A stretch of DNA of 64,000 nucleotides. Source: Croceicoccus ponticola (lineage in GTDB: Bacteria; Pseudomonadota; Alphaproteobacteria; Sphingomonadales; Sphingomonadaceae). Positions 18,538 to 27,686 of the stretch are shown one piece after another. The position numbers and the translations under genes are program-made. The notes beneath the pieces were generated by a model. That model was not told where the DNA came from. It did not search any database and worked only from the letters and a program-made list of their open reading frames with translations. Positions within the stretch are counted from its first letter, which is position 1, and each line of letters begins with the position of its first letter. The stretch lies in assembly GCF_004004515.1 (NCBI RefSeq), contig NZ_RXOL01000004.1, positions 1-64,000 of the forward strand, in the 5' to 3' direction.

Positions 18538-19271
18538 TTGACAATCCGCTCGATTTCTCCGGAAAGACGGTGCTTGTCGTCGGCGGCACGACAGGCATCG
18601 GCAACGGGATCGCCAGGGCATTCCGCGACCGAGGCGCGGATGTCTTCGTCTGGGGCACCAGGACCGGCATTGACGAGTACGCGGATGAGGACGGCGACAT
18701 GTCGGGCATGACCTACACCCAGATGGATGCCACCGACGAGACGGCGGTATCCGGCTGGATCGCGCCGTTCGACCGATTGGACGTTCTGGTCTGTTCGCAG
18801 GGCCTCGCCCTTTATGAGCGCAAGGAATTCGAGATTGCGAATTTTCGCAAGGTCATCGATGTAAATCTCGAAGCAAACATGATCTGCGCGACCCGTTTTC
18901 GCCAACAACTGGCGCAAACCGGCGGTTCGATTGTGTTCGTCAATTCGGTCGGCGCCTTCCGCCCTACGCGCGGCAATCCTGCCTATGCCGCATCCAAGGC
19001 GGGCCTTCTCGGCCTGACGCGGGTGCTGGCACAGGCTTGGGCTCGGGACGGTATTCGGGTCAATGCAGTCGCACCAGGTCTTGTCGAAACGCGCCTTACC
19101 AAAGTGACGACGGACAATCCCGAACGATTGGCGGAACGCATCAAGGGAATTCCCGCCGGGCGACTGGGGACCGTTGACGATATGGCCGGAGCAGCGCTTT
19201 ATCTGGCGTCGCCGCTCGCTCATTATGTTTATGGGCAGACCATCGTGGTCGATGGCGGCAGGATGCTGTGA
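18534..19271 (+). CDS. Short-chain dehydrogenase/reductase
   Basis: A 245-residue classical SDR. The cofactor motif GGTTGIGNG is at 17-25, Ser138 in VNSVGAF, and Tyr151/Lys155 in YAASK. The C-terminal GQTIVVDGGRML is typical. The start is GTG at 18534, sharing bases with the stop of the preceding crotonase gene, and its own stop overlaps the GTG start of the amidohydrolase. The four genes 16102-20269 are thus tightly coupled. Position suggests oxidation of a hydroxyacyl-CoA or alcohol within the same branch of the pathway. Confidence 0.9.
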   Translation: MIDNPLDFSGKTVLVVGGTTGIGNGIARAFRDRGADVFVWGTRTGIDEYADEDGDMSGMTYTQMDATDETAVSGWIAPFDRLDVLVCSQGLALYERKEFEIANFRKVIDVNLEANMICATRFRQQLAQTGGSIVFVNSVGAFRPTRGNPAYAASKAGLLGLTRVLAQAWARDGIRVNAVAPGLVETRLTKVTTDNPERLAERIKGIPAGRLGTVDDMAGAALYLASPLAHYVYGQTIVVDGGRML

Positions 19272-20269
19272 GCATCAGCGAGGATCCCGATCGTCCGCAA
19301 AACGAACTGGTTCTCGACCCCTACCTGGCCATCGTCGATCCGCACCATCATATCTGGGATCGCGGCGGGCACCGTTATTTGGCGGGCGAACTACAGGCCG
19401 ATCTCGATTGCGGCCACAGGATCGAGGCGACCGTCTATGTAGAATGCAGAAGCGCCTATTTTGCCTCAGGGCCGGAGGAGCTTCGCCCGACGGGTGAAAC
19501 GAGGTTCGTTCTCGAAAATTGCGACCGGCCATTGCCGACGGCGCGAGGTCCGGTCAATGCTGCAGCAGGAATTGTCGCCTTTGCCGATCTCACCCTCGGC
19601 GACGGAGTTGACGTGGTTCTAGATGCGCACGAAGCGATCGGAGCGGGCCGGTTGCGGGGGATCAGGCATGCCATCGCCTGGCACGAAGGAAGCGCGATCC
19701 GCTCGCACTATCCCACAACGCCACACATGCTTGCCGATCCCGCTGTCCGCGCTGGCATCAGAAGGCTCGGGGCTCGCGGGCTGACCTTCGATGTATGGGG
19801 CTATTTCACCCAGCTTGAGGATCTGGCCGAAGCGCTTGATGCCTGCCCTGACACCACGTTCGTGCTCAATCACTGCGGCGGTTTGATCGGGATCGGGCCT
19901 TGGCAGGATCGTCGCGAGGAGGCGCTGGGCCGCTGGCGACCGATGATCCGGCAGCTTACGCGTCACGACAACCTTGTCGTCAAACTTGGCGGACTGGGCA
20001 TGCCCTTGGCAGGCTTCGCCTTTCACAAACGAGAATCGGCCCCGGACCACACCGAGCTGGCTTCAGCATGGGCGCCTGTGATCGAGCACTGCATCGACAG
20101 TTTCGGTCCCAACCGCTGCATGTTCGAAAGCAATTGGCCGGTCGATGCTGCGGCAGGCAGCTATCGCACCGTGTGGAACGCCTTCAAGCTATTGGCCTCC
20201 AGTCACTCCGCGACCGAACGCGAAGCCCTTTTTTCTGGCACCGCAAGGCGGGTGTACCGGATAGACTAA
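19268..20269 (+). CDS. TIM-barrel amidohydrolase (Amidohydro_2 type)
   Basis: A 333-residue metal-dependent hydrolase of the Amidohydro_2 group, which includes lactonases such as LigI, D-galactarolactone isomerase and decarboxylases such as LigW. Near the N-terminus VDPHHHIWD provides the HxH metal ligands; later FVLNHCGGLIG and MFESNWPVDAA give the His and Asp. The start is GTG at 19268, overlapping the SDR stop. It may open a lactone or cleave a ring-derived acid in the operon's route. Its TAA stop overlaps the TAG stop of the convergent Rieske gene by 3 bp within a 4-bp gene overlap. Confidence 0.85.
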   Translation: MSISEDPDRPQNELVLDPYLAIVDPHHHIWDRGGHRYLAGELQADLDCGHRIEATVYVECRSAYFASGPEELRPTGETRFVLENCDRPLPTARGPVNAAAGIVAFADLTLGDGVDVVLDAHEAIGAGRLRGIRHAIAWHEGSAIRSHYPTTPHMLADPAVRAGIRRLGARGLTFDVWGYFTQLEDLAEALDACPDTTFVLNHCGGLIGIGPWQDRREEALGRWRPMIRQLTRHDNLVVKLGGLGMPLAGFAFHKRESAPDHTELASAWAPVIEHCIDSFGPNRCMFESNWPVDAAAGSYRTVWNAFKLLASSHSATEREALFSGTARRVYRID

Positions 20270-21534
20270 GCTTCCGCTCGCTCCTTCGGGGGCACCCCGT
20301 GCGCCACGGGCGACTGCTCGAACAGACGCACCAGGGCTTCGTCATCCTCGGCCGCCACGACCTTGGCGACCCACGAATGGAAGTTCTGGTTCCCCAGTTC
20401 ATTGCGGCCAAGGTAAAGGTTTTCGATGTGGCTTCCCGGCAGCGTATCCTGAATCGAATAAGCCATGGCAATGTCCTCGCGTTCGACCACTTCTTGCAGG
20501 AACGCAAACTGCGCCTCGGCTCGATCGGCCAGCTCCTGCGTTTCGGGCAGGTTTTCCATGATGTAATATTGGTAAGTCGTGCTTTCGCCGACATTTTCAC
20601 CTGGCAGAACCTGCGAAATCATGACCCCGCGCCCACCACCGCCGAACGACGCAATCGAAATGCACGGAAAGACGGTCCAGACGCCATAGGACATGGTTTC
20701 AAGATCCCACTCCGCCTCCGCCAGATCGGCGATCCGTGCCATATAACCAAGCGTTTCGGTGGCAACATGGTCGGGAGTAAGATCAGGGGTCTTGATGTGC
20801 TGATGCGGACCCCAAGTATAATACAAGCCGCGGTTCGTCGTATCACGGCCGAAGGTTTCGCCGTGTAATACCGGGACGTGATAGAATTCAAGGTAGCCGT
20901 CGAAAGACAACTTCCAGTTCGGACACTTGAACGATCGTTTCGAGAAAAACTTCCACTCAGAGAATCCGAATAGGGCGAGAATCTCGTCATAGCCCTTCAG
21001 AAAAGGCTCGATAGTCAGGTTTGTATCCGGATTTACGATAGCCCAGATCATTCCGGCTTTTTCCAGAACCGGAAACTCTCTCAGCCCGAGTGCACTCTTC
21101 TCGACGTCCCCAAAATCCTCGCGCGCTGAAATGCCGATCAGCTTGCCGTCGATTCCGAACGTCCACCCGTGAAACGGGCAGACGAACCGGCTCGCGTTCC
21201 CGCACGACTCTTCGGTCACCTTCACGCCGCGATGGCGGCAAGCATTCATGTATCCCCGGATCTGGCCACTCTTGTCGCGGGCAACGATGATGGACGCCTT
21301 GCCGATCTTCATCGTCTTGAAGTCGCCGGGCGCCGCCAACTCGCTTGAGGGGCCGAGGATAAGCGGCAGGCGTCCGAAAATCCGATCCATCTCGAGCGCG
21401 AACTGCGTTTCGTCCGAATAAGTGTTGCCGGGTAACAGCATGACGTCATCGGCATATTCCATCGCCTGACGATGACCGAGGCCAATTGCATGGCGCGCCA
21501 TGGACTTGAGAAGTTCGAGGGGCTCTCGGGTCAT
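20266..21534 (-). CDS. Rieske non-haem iron oxygenase, large subunit
   Basis: A 422-residue aromatic-ring-hydroxylating-type oxygenase alpha subunit. The Rieske cluster ligands are Cys99, His101, Cys119 and His122 in NACRHRG and VCPFHGW. The mononuclear iron region is DGYLEFYHVPVLHGETFG with two histidines. The C-terminal catalytic domain is of the helix-grip type. The ATG has GGAGAG upstream. No small subunit, ferredoxin or reductase gene is found nearby, so electron donors must come from elsewhere. It is divergent from a TetR regulator at 21687. The missing beta subunit suggests an alpha-only oxygenase, as in demethylases and some terpene or steroid hydroxylases. Confidence 0.92.
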   Translation of the reverse strand: MTREPLELLKSMARHAIGLGHRQAMEYADDVMLLPGNTYSDETQFALEMDRIFGRLPLILGPSSELAAPGDFKTMKIGKASIIVARDKSGQIRGYMNACRHRGVKVTEESCGNASRFVCPFHGWTFGIDGKLIGISAREDFGDVEKSALGLREFPVLEKAGMIWAIVNPDTNLTIEPFLKGYDEILALFGFSEWKFFSKRSFKCPNWKLSFDGYLEFYHVPVLHGETFGRDTTNRGLYYTWGPHQHIKTPDLTPDHVATETLGYMARIADLAEAEWDLETMSYGVWTVFPCISIASFGGGGRGVMISQVLPGENVGESTTYQYYIMENLPETQELADRAEAQFAFLQEVVEREDIAMAYSIQDTLPGSHIENLYLGRNELGNQNFHSWVAKVVAAEDDEALVRLFEQSPVAHGVPPKERAEA

Positions 21535-21686
21535 CGTTCGCTCTCCATCGGAATCGCTGTATCGCTATTGCCGAAGATGCAAATATTAGATCAAAGTCCA
21601 TTTTTTGCAACTGATCTCTATGCTGGGGTTTCGCACTTCCGCACAACCTGTCAGGGCTTTCCCATGATGCTGCAGAAGTTCGCGCC

Positions 21687-22316
21687 TTGCCGGTGAACGA
21701 AATAGAAGTGAACGCCCCGACGCGGGCTTATGCCAGCAAGCGAATGCTGGATCGTCGCCGCAAGGTCCTTGCAGCGACGCGCGCGGTCATGGCCGAATTC
21801 GGGCTGGATGGCTTCACCATGCGTCAGATCGCCGACCGTGCCGGCGTTGCGACGGCTACCTTGTTCAACAACTTCCAGTCTCGCGAGGCGCTGGTGAGCC
21901 AGGCGGTGCTCGACGCCTTCAGTGTGTCGCGCGAGGACGGAGCGACTGACAAACCTGAAAGCTTCGAGGCGCTCGAAGCCTATGTCCGATGGACCGCGCG
22001 CGAGATCATCGCCCTGGACCGGTACGTCGATGCCGTCGTTGCCGCCTATTTCTCTCGCGCCGTGCCAAACCCGATCAGGGATATACTCAAGCACGAAGCA
22101 GAGGCGCCCTATATCCATTTCCTCGGCTGGCTGGACGGCAAAGACATGCTGCGGCCGGCAACCGACATCGAGTTTGTCGCCCACACGATTTCGAGCCACA
22201 TCTTCGCGCAGATGCATGCCTGGTCGATCGGGGAGATCGCCAATCCCGATCTTTCCGGAGCGCTCGTAGAGGGGGTGATGTCGATCGTCAGGGGCCAACT
22301 CGCCCGTAGTCAATGA
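21687..22316 (+). CDS. TetR family regulator
   Basis: A 209-residue TetR-type repressor. The helix-turn-helix is clear in GFTMRQIADRAGVATATLFNNF (residues ~38-59), followed by a ligand-binding domain. The start is uncertain: TTG at 21687, GTG at 21693 and ATG at 21744 are all possible and none has a strong ribosome-binding site. It is divergent from the Rieske oxygenase gene. The shared 152-bp gap contains an AGATCA (21588-21593) and TGATCT (21612-21617) inverted pair that might be part of its operator, a weak call. It converges with the P450 gene 22344-23540. Confidence 0.88.
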   Translation: MPVNEIEVNAPTRAYASKRMLDRRRKVLAATRAVMAEFGLDGFTMRQIADRAGVATATLFNNFQSREALVSQAVLDAFSVSREDGATDKPESFEALEAYVRWTAREIIALDRYVDAVVAAYFSRAVPNPIRDILKHEAEAPYIHFLGWLDGKDMLRPATDIEFVAHTISSHIFAQMHAWSIGEIANPDLSGALVEGVMSIVRGQLARSQ

Positions 22317-22343
22317 ACTGCACGAGCCCCATGCGTTCGATGA

Positions 22344-23540
22344 CTATCGAGACGGCCACACGAGATGAAGGTCGCGCATCGATCGCATCTGCTCGCTCGT
22401 ATGGCCTGGCCACGTGCCGGGCTTCAACGAAAAGTCGGGAATGCGTTTCAGGAATTCCTCGATCGTCACCTTGATTTCGAGCCGGGCGAGATGTTCGCCA
22501 AGGCAGCGATGAGGACCTACCCCGAATGCCGTGTGTACGACATCGTCGCGGCGCAGATCGAACTTGGACGGATTGGTACAGGCGTCGGGGTCACGCGACG
22601 CGGCCGCGAGGTTGAGCGCGATGCGGTCCCCCGGTTCGAATGGAACACCGGCAATCTCGACCGATTTGGTGACGGTCCGGGCCGGAGCGACAACCGGCGC
22701 GTATAGCCGCACGGTTTCTGCAACTGCGTTGTCGACAAGATGCGGATTATCCAGCAGATCTTTCCTGATGTCAGGGTGTGTCGCCAGATGAAAAATCGAG
22801 GCGGCGACAGCGTGCGTCGTAGTCGCCAGACCGCCAAACACCACGTCGAGCGCGGCATAGACCCTGTCCTCCCAAGGGCAAGTTTCGCCATCCTTTTCTA
22901 CGCCCGCGACGATACCGTCGACAATGTCACCTTGGGGCGGCGATGCGTGCCGGCTGCGGAGAAAATCCTCAAGATAGCTTTGCACACGCTCAAACGCCGC
23001 AACCCGCTCTTCAAGAGGTCCGAAGGAATAAACGTCGATATCGTCGAACAACTGCGGAAGGTCTTCGAGCGGGACCGGAAAGATACGCTCGAACAAGATG
23101 ATGCCCGGCAACTTTGCCGCAAATTCCGCGACGAATTCACATTCGCCTTTCGTCGCAATGGAATCCAGAAGTGTTGCTGCTTTTTCGCGAACGTAGTCGG
23201 TCAACTTGGCAATCGACGGTTTGCTGAACGGCGGATTGAGCACTTGGCGCCATTTGTCGTGATAGGGCGGATCGCAATCTTCCGGCAGGATTGTGACGTT
23301 GCCATCTGGTGCATTCAGCATCCAGCCGCCCTCACTGCTGAAGGTGCGCCAATCAAGCGCGCAGGCACGCACGTCCTTGTACCGATTGATCACCGCATAG
23401 CCTGTTCCTTTGCGACTTTTCGCGACAGGACATTTGGCGACGAGTTCATGCATCACTGCTTCGAAATTCGAACTGAGCGAGGGGTCATCGATGTCAAAGT
23501 CTGTGAGCAAATCACGTGGATATGCGCTGTCTCCGGACAT
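22344..23540 (-). CDS. Cytochrome P450 with atypical I-helix
   Basis: A 398-residue soluble bacterial P450. The haem signature FGVGPHRCLGEHLAR provides the thiolate cysteine. The K-helix ETVRLYAP provides ExxR. The I-helix reads VFGGLATTTHAV, where the usual acidic residue before the conserved Thr is Ala, a change also known in a few P450s with altered oxygen activation. The ATG has GGAGAGG upstream. GTATATATATTTATGG lies 54-69 bp upstream of the start, a motif shared with other promoters of the island. No ferredoxin or reductase gene is adjacent. It probably hydroxylates the growth substrate before alcohol oxidation. Confidence 0.93.
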   Translation of the reverse strand: MSGDSAYPRDLLTDFDIDDPSLSSNFEAVMHELVAKCPVAKSRKGTGYAVINRYKDVRACALDWRTFSSEGGWMLNAPDGNVTILPEDCDPPYHDKWRQVLNPPFSKPSIAKLTDYVREKAATLLDSIATKGECEFVAEFAAKLPGIILFERIFPVPLEDLPQLFDDIDVYSFGPLEERVAAFERVQSYLEDFLRSRHASPPQGDIVDGIVAGVEKDGETCPWEDRVYAALDVVFGGLATTTHAVAASIFHLATHPDIRKDLLDNPHLVDNAVAETVRLYAPVVAPARTVTKSVEIAGVPFEPGDRIALNLAAASRDPDACTNPSKFDLRRDDVVHTAFGVGPHRCLGEHLARLEIKVTIEEFLKRIPDFSLKPGTWPGHTSEQMRSMRDLHLVWPSR

Positions 23541-23593
23541 TTCGACCTCTCCTTATATAAACTAACGTCATCGTAGGCAGGTCGATAAACTCT

Positions 23594-23609
23594 GTATATA
23601 TATTTATGG
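23594..23609 (-). promoter_or_regulatory. GTATATAT/ATATATTTAT operator candidate upstream of P450
   Basis: GTATATATATTTATGG, containing ATATATTTAT (23598-23607), which recurs exactly at 33269-33278 in the cupin/hydrolase divergent promoter. It may overlap the -10 region of the P450 promoter. Function inferred from recurrence only. Confidence 0.4.
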
Positions 23610-23842
23610 TCGGATGTCGCATCATCAAATGATGGTGTCGTCGGCGAGGCGTTCAAACGAGCCGGGACTGCGAGGTGCAAGCGGGCGGAATATTCGGCTA
23701 AAGCATAATCAAAGGTTATGCTTTCCGATCCTGCCTACCCTAACGCCAAGTCCGGCTCTGTTTACCTGTTCAACTGAGCGCCTCAATGGCTCCCGCCCTG
23801 ACGCGACATCTTGCCAAGGTATGCGACCGCGCGCCCTCGACA

Positions 23843-23895
23843 TAAAAAAGGGGCGACGGCCTCGGATTCTTGCAGAACCACCAGGCCATCGCCCC
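23843..23895 (-). terminator. Rho-independent terminator of the TonB receptor operon
   Basis: On the minus strand the transcript forms a 13-bp stem from GGGGCGATGGCCT and AGGCCGTCGCCCC with one mismatch, a loop of about 20 nt, and then a run of six U. It lies 23 bp after the receptor stop codon at 23918. This is the clearest terminator in the window. Confidence 0.85.
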
Positions 23896-23917
23896 ATGCT
23901 GTCATAATCTAGACAGA

Positions 23918-26209
23918 CTAGAAGGTCTTACGAACTTCAACCCCGTAACTACGTGTAGGACCACGATAGTTAACGCTGAAAAAGCCCAGCAGCGGCACGA
24001 TTTCCTGGTAGTACTTCTCGTTCGTCAGGTTGTCGCCGAACGCCGAGACTTCCCAGCCGCCTTCGCTACGCAAGCTGAGACGCCCCTTCAACAGACTGAG
24101 CGGATCGCGGCGCGTGCCCGGCGTGTTGTTCGCGTTCTGCCAGAACGGGCCAAACCGGGTAAACTCGACGCGAGGCACCAGCATCAACGTGTCCGACAGG
24201 GCGATGTCCTGCGCCACGCCAAGCGAGAGCGTATATTCATACGTCTTGGGCGACACATTCCCGACGAAGGCCGGGTTCCCGTCGAACTGCGCGATCCGGC
24301 CATGAACATAGCCGGCGCTTCCGTAGACATTCAGTCCGCCCGGAGTGTTCAGGTTGAAGTCGGCATCTAGGCCCTTCAGCTTCACCTTGTCGATCTCGAC
24401 GATGGTCTGCAGGCCGACACTGGGCGAGAAGTCGAACTGCTGCGCGCCGGTCACGTCTGTTTTGAAGGCAGCCACATTGAACGACAGCATCCGATCGAAA
24501 AGCTGGGTTTTCAGGCCGGCTTCCCAAGATTTGGACACTTCCTTGCCGTACTGATCCTCGACGAAGACGCTGTCGGGATCGGCGCCGGCGTCGATCGCCG
24601 ACTGACGGAGAGCCTCGCGAGATCCGATCGGGTTGAACCCGCCCGACTTGAAGCCCTTGCCATAGCTGGCGTAGGCGCTGACTTCAGGCGTGAACTTGTA
24701 GGTGATGCTCGCTTTGGGCTGGAACGCCTTAAAAGTCCTGCTGCTGTAGCAATCTTCAAGACTGCGGCCAGTCAGCGCGACGCACAAGTTGTAGCTCGCC
24801 CCGGTCAGCGGGTTGATATCCGCCGTCGTCAGCTCGCGGACCGAACGCTTCTCCGTATCGTAGCGCCCGGCCAGTGCCAGGGTCAGTTTGTCCGTCACGT
24901 CGAATTCGACGTTGCCGAACGGCGCATAGCTGGTCGTCTTGTAGAACGGATTGCCGAACGCGACGGTCGGGAAATCCGAAGTGGGCGGAAGGATCGAGCC
25001 CACGGTTTCCGGAACCACGCCCAATGTGTCGGCCATCAAGTGCGAAGTCTGGTCGCGGTCGTAGCGCAAGTAATAGAAACCAACCTGCCAGCGGAACTTC
25101 TGGCTACCCGGCGATGTCAGCCGCATTTCGCCTGAGTAGCTTTCATCGCGGATCGTATATTGCTGGACCGTCGCACCCGGAGTGCCCGTATCCGGCACAT
25201 AGGGTACGCCATCACTACCGTAATACTGATCCAGATTGTTGTAGGCGCCGATCATCGTGAGAGTAGCGAAGTCCATGTCGTTTTCGACTTTGAGCGTCGC
25301 GTCCCAGAACGTTTCCTCGAAAATGCCGCGAACGTCGCTGACAAAGTCGATGACATAGTTGGCATCGATACCCCGGTCGACCGGCAGGCCACCGATGCCC
25401 GCGCCTGCGATGTGGGCGTTATAAGCGATACCCCCGCCTTTGGTATCATTGATGCCGATCTTTGCGTCGACGGTCAGGCCTTCACCATTGTCGAACACCA
25501 TTCTCCCGCGGCCCGACATCACACGGTTTCGCAAAACGTTCTCGCCGGTCGTGATGCTTTTGAACGGCCCGTCGGTGTCGCGATAAGATGCGGCTAGCGC
25601 AAAACCCAGGGTATCCGATAGGGGGCCCTGCACGTTGCCGTTGACACGCTTGGTGTCGTGGTTGGCGTAAGACGCAGTGAATGCGCCTTCGAAGACGTCT
25701 GTCGGCTTCTTGGTGTTGATGATGATCGCGCCGGCAGCCGCGTTGCGGCCATAGAGCGCGCTTTGCGGGCCTTTCAGCACTTCGATCTGCTCGATGGCAA
25801 ACAGGTCCTGGTTGAACGGCTTAAGGCTGGACAGCGTCACGCCGTCCATGACGATGGCAACGTTCGGGTCACCGTTCCGCGCGCCGGTTTGGCCGCGGAT
25901 GTTGACGAAGACCTCACCCGCATTGTCGGCGATGAATACGACGTTCGGCGTCGTATTGAGAAAGTCCGCGGGACCGGTAATGCCGCGATCCGTGATCACT
26001 TCGTCGGTGAAAACCTGCACGGAAATAGGCACATCGACCAAACTTTGGTCGCGCTTGTTACCCGTTACGATAATTTCGCCGGTTGCCGGTTCACCCCTGT
26101 CCGCGCCAGCAACCTGCTGTTCGTCTTGCGCCAACTGTGCGTGCGCGGGAAACGCAATGCAACAGGCTATGACCCCCACCGATGCGGCGCACTCTCTCAA
26201 TCTCTTCAT
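23918..26209 (-). CDS. TonB-dependent outer-membrane receptor
   Basis: A 763-residue receptor with signal peptide MKRLRECAASVGVIACCIA and cleavage near AHAQ. The plug domain shows GEIIVTGNKRDQSLVDVP and IEQIEVLKGPQSALYGRNA. The barrel ends in the expected aromatic residue (GVEVRKTF). It has the sphingomonad pattern in which receptors sit inside catabolic operons and import the growth substrate. It is the last gene of the minus-strand run EthD, PQQ dehydrogenase, ALDH, bicupin, EthD, receptor and is followed by a strong terminator. The ribosome-binding site AGGAGGGTG is excellent. Siderophore-receptor features such as a long C-terminal consensus are absent, so an organic substrate is favoured. 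Confidence 0.93.
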   Translation of the reverse strand: MKRLRECAASVGVIACCIAFPAHAQLAQDEQQVAGADRGEPATGEIIVTGNKRDQSLVDVPISVQVFTDEVITDRGITGPADFLNTTPNVVFIADNAGEVFVNIRGQTGARNGDPNVAIVMDGVTLSSLKPFNQDLFAIEQIEVLKGPQSALYGRNAAAGAIIINTKKPTDVFEGAFTASYANHDTKRVNGNVQGPLSDTLGFALAASYRDTDGPFKSITTGENVLRNRVMSGRGRMVFDNGEGLTVDAKIGINDTKGGGIAYNAHIAGAGIGGLPVDRGIDANYVIDFVSDVRGIFEETFWDATLKVENDMDFATLTMIGAYNNLDQYYGSDGVPYVPDTGTPGATVQQYTIRDESYSGEMRLTSPGSQKFRWQVGFYYLRYDRDQTSHLMADTLGVVPETVGSILPPTSDFPTVAFGNPFYKTTSYAPFGNVEFDVTDKLTLALAGRYDTEKRSVRELTTADINPLTGASYNLCVALTGRSLEDCYSSRTFKAFQPKASITYKFTPEVSAYASYGKGFKSGGFNPIGSREALRQSAIDAGADPDSVFVEDQYGKEVSKSWEAGLKTQLFDRMLSFNVAAFKTDVTGAQQFDFSPSVGLQTIVEIDKVKLKGLDADFNLNTPGGLNVYGSAGYVHGRIAQFDGNPAFVGNVSPKTYEYTLSLGVAQDIALSDTLMLVPRVEFTRFGPFWQNANNTPGTRRDPLSLLKGRLSLRSEGGWEVSAFGDNLTNEKYYQEIVPLLGFFSVNYRGPTRSYGVEVRKTF

Positions 26210-26367
26210 GGTTCACCCTCCTCTATTTTTATGCCCAAACTTTAGTTTTAGGTCCGAAATTCTCAGCTCGCGGTGTTCGTGCCGGCCCGGTATGTCCATC
26301 TTCATATCGTACTTGCTTGCCGCAACCAAGTGGATAAGTGGTGTTTGTTCCACCCCTTTTTTCGTCG

Positions 26368-26736
26368 TCAAATCTGTGACGTGTAGCCTTTGTCTAGCTC
26401 GGTCTCGGCATCCTCGACCGTGACAAAACGGATTGCGCTACGATCGAACAGGTTCTCTTCGTCTTCACCGATGATCCGCGCATTATCCGGGTCCGAGATA
26501 TGGGCCATGCCCACGTCGAAATCGGCCCGGTCATCGAACCAAAGTTCGGTGATCACGTCGTAGGGCATGTCGTCCACGCCATCGTCGCCAACGGGATTCA
26601 GATAGTGCCGTACATATTTCTTCAGATTTGGGAGCATGCGCTTGCCCAGCAAGGCGTGGGTAGTCTCGTAATAGGATCGGAATTCCTCGACACTCATCCC
26701 ATCCTTGCGCTTTAAAAATACAAAGGCCTTGAACAT
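26368..26736 (-). CDS. EthD-domain protein
   Basis: A 122-residue ferredoxin-like-fold protein of the EthD group. The opening FKAFVFLKRKDGMSVEEFRS and YYETTHALLGKRMLPNLKKYVRHY match the usual pattern of a first beta strand, helix and HA motif. EthD proteins are small, often dimeric, and found with ether- and aromatic-degradation oxygenases; some act as lyases or cyclases on unstable intermediates. The start has GGAG 8-11 bases upstream. It lies 158 bp before the TonB receptor start and 44 bp after the bicupin gene. A second, exported two-domain EthD protein heads the same run (31442-32263). Confidence 0.85.
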   Translation of the reverse strand: MFKAFVFLKRKDGMSVEEFRSYYETTHALLGKRMLPNLKKYVRHYLNPVGDDGVDDMPYDVITELWFDDRADFDVGMAHISDPDNARIIGEDEENLFDRSAIRFVTVEDAETELDKGYTSQI

Positions 26737-26780
26737 TTCAGCGCTCCTTTCCCTTTATCATTTTCCTGTCACAGCGGCGT

Positions 26781-27662
26781 CTAATCAAAGGCGAACCCAG
26801 TGGTTCTCATGTGATAGAACAACCCGGAATCCTGCGAAACGAACGAAGTCATCCGCGATTTTCCGCGGTTGTAAATTGCGTGGACAGCGCACGGCGGGGT
26901 GATCTGCACCAGTCCATGCCGCCAGCGACAGGACACCCCATCGACTACCGATTCCAGTTCGTCCTCGGAAAGGCACAGCGTGATCGCAGCGGCGTTATGA
27001 TGGTGCGGGCGCTGGACGCCGCCAGCCTCCAGCGTGGTAATTGTGGAGATCAGGGCCGGCATCGTCGTACCGTAGGCGCCACCGCCATCATGGGTCAGGA
27101 ATACGGCGCGACCGGTCAGGTCTTCGTCATCACCACGCTCGTAAACGGCGGCAAGCTGCCGCTCGATATCTTCTGCGGGATAGCGGATCGCCGGCACACT
27201 TGCCGAAGGGCGGGCACCGAGAAACGAAAGCAGCGGCTCGTCGGTGATGCAAAAAATGATCGCATCCTCTCGCGCCCTAATGATGGTTCCGACAGCCGGT
27301 AGCAGCAAGGCATCTCCAGATGCCCATTCGAACGAACGGTCAGGACAGATCGCAACGCCCACCCCGCGCAGGACGTAACCGGCCAATCCAGTGGCGAAGA
27401 GGTCGCATGCCAGCTCTTCGCCTGCGCGGATGATGGCATATCGGCCCAGCATTAACGGGGTGGTTGCCAGATAATTGCATCCATAATGCGGACCAAGGTC
27501 GAGCGGTATGAAGCCGGTCTGCCGCCCTGCAGTAAATGCTTCCTCCCGTTCATTTGCAAAGGCATGAATGGGCACTTCCGCCTGCCGGGTGCGGAATACG
27601 TTGACCGGCGTCATATAACGCGCCTTCGCTTCACCGCTGCTGCCGGCCTGCCCCACTGCCAT
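26781..27662 (-). CDS. Bicupin protein, gentisate-dioxygenase-like
   Basis: A 293-residue protein with two cupin domains (about residues 75-130 and 205-275). The C-terminal one carries histidines in RPHHHNAAAITLCL and a later His in CAVHAIYNR, suggesting a metal site. The N-terminal cupin lacks the usual histidine cluster. The layout resembles gentisate or salicylate 1,2-dioxygenases, in which only one cupin binds iron, but the usual ring-cleavage signature is not certain. It is 24 bp downstream of the ALDH gene. It could be a ring-cleaving dioxygenase or an isomerase/hydrolase with a cupin scaffold. Confidence 0.78.
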   Translation of the reverse strand: MAVGQAGSSGEAKARYMTPVNVFRTRQAEVPIHAFANEREEAFTAGRQTGFIPLDLGPHYGCNYLATTPLMLGRYAIIRAGEELACDLFATGLAGYVLRGVGVAICPDRSFEWASGDALLLPAVGTIIRAREDAIIFCITDEPLLSFLGARPSASVPAIRYPAEDIERQLAAVYERGDDEDLTGRAVFLTHDGGGAYGTTMPALISTITTLEAGGVQRPHHHNAAAITLCLSEDELESVVDGVSCRWRHGLVQITPPCAVHAIYNRGKSRMTSFVSQDSGLFYHMRTTGFAFD

Positions 27663-27686
27663 TTCCGTCTCGACGCCCAGCTTCCG

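Larger units (their letters stand above)
23541..23917. other. Intergenic region between TonB receptor and P450
   Basis: 377 bp without a credible gene. The right end holds a strong terminator for the TonB receptor operon (23843-23895). The left end holds the P450 promoter region with GTATATATATTTATGG (23594-23609) and an AT-rich TTATATAAAC (23553-23562). Thus the P450 is transcribed separately from the receptor operon although the strand is the same. Confidence 0.6.

Noticed and set aside
21588-21617. AGATCA/TGATCT inverted pair as a firm TetR operator
   Set aside because: The half-sites are only 6 bp with a long spacer, and no second copy was found. Mentioned only inside the TetR entry.
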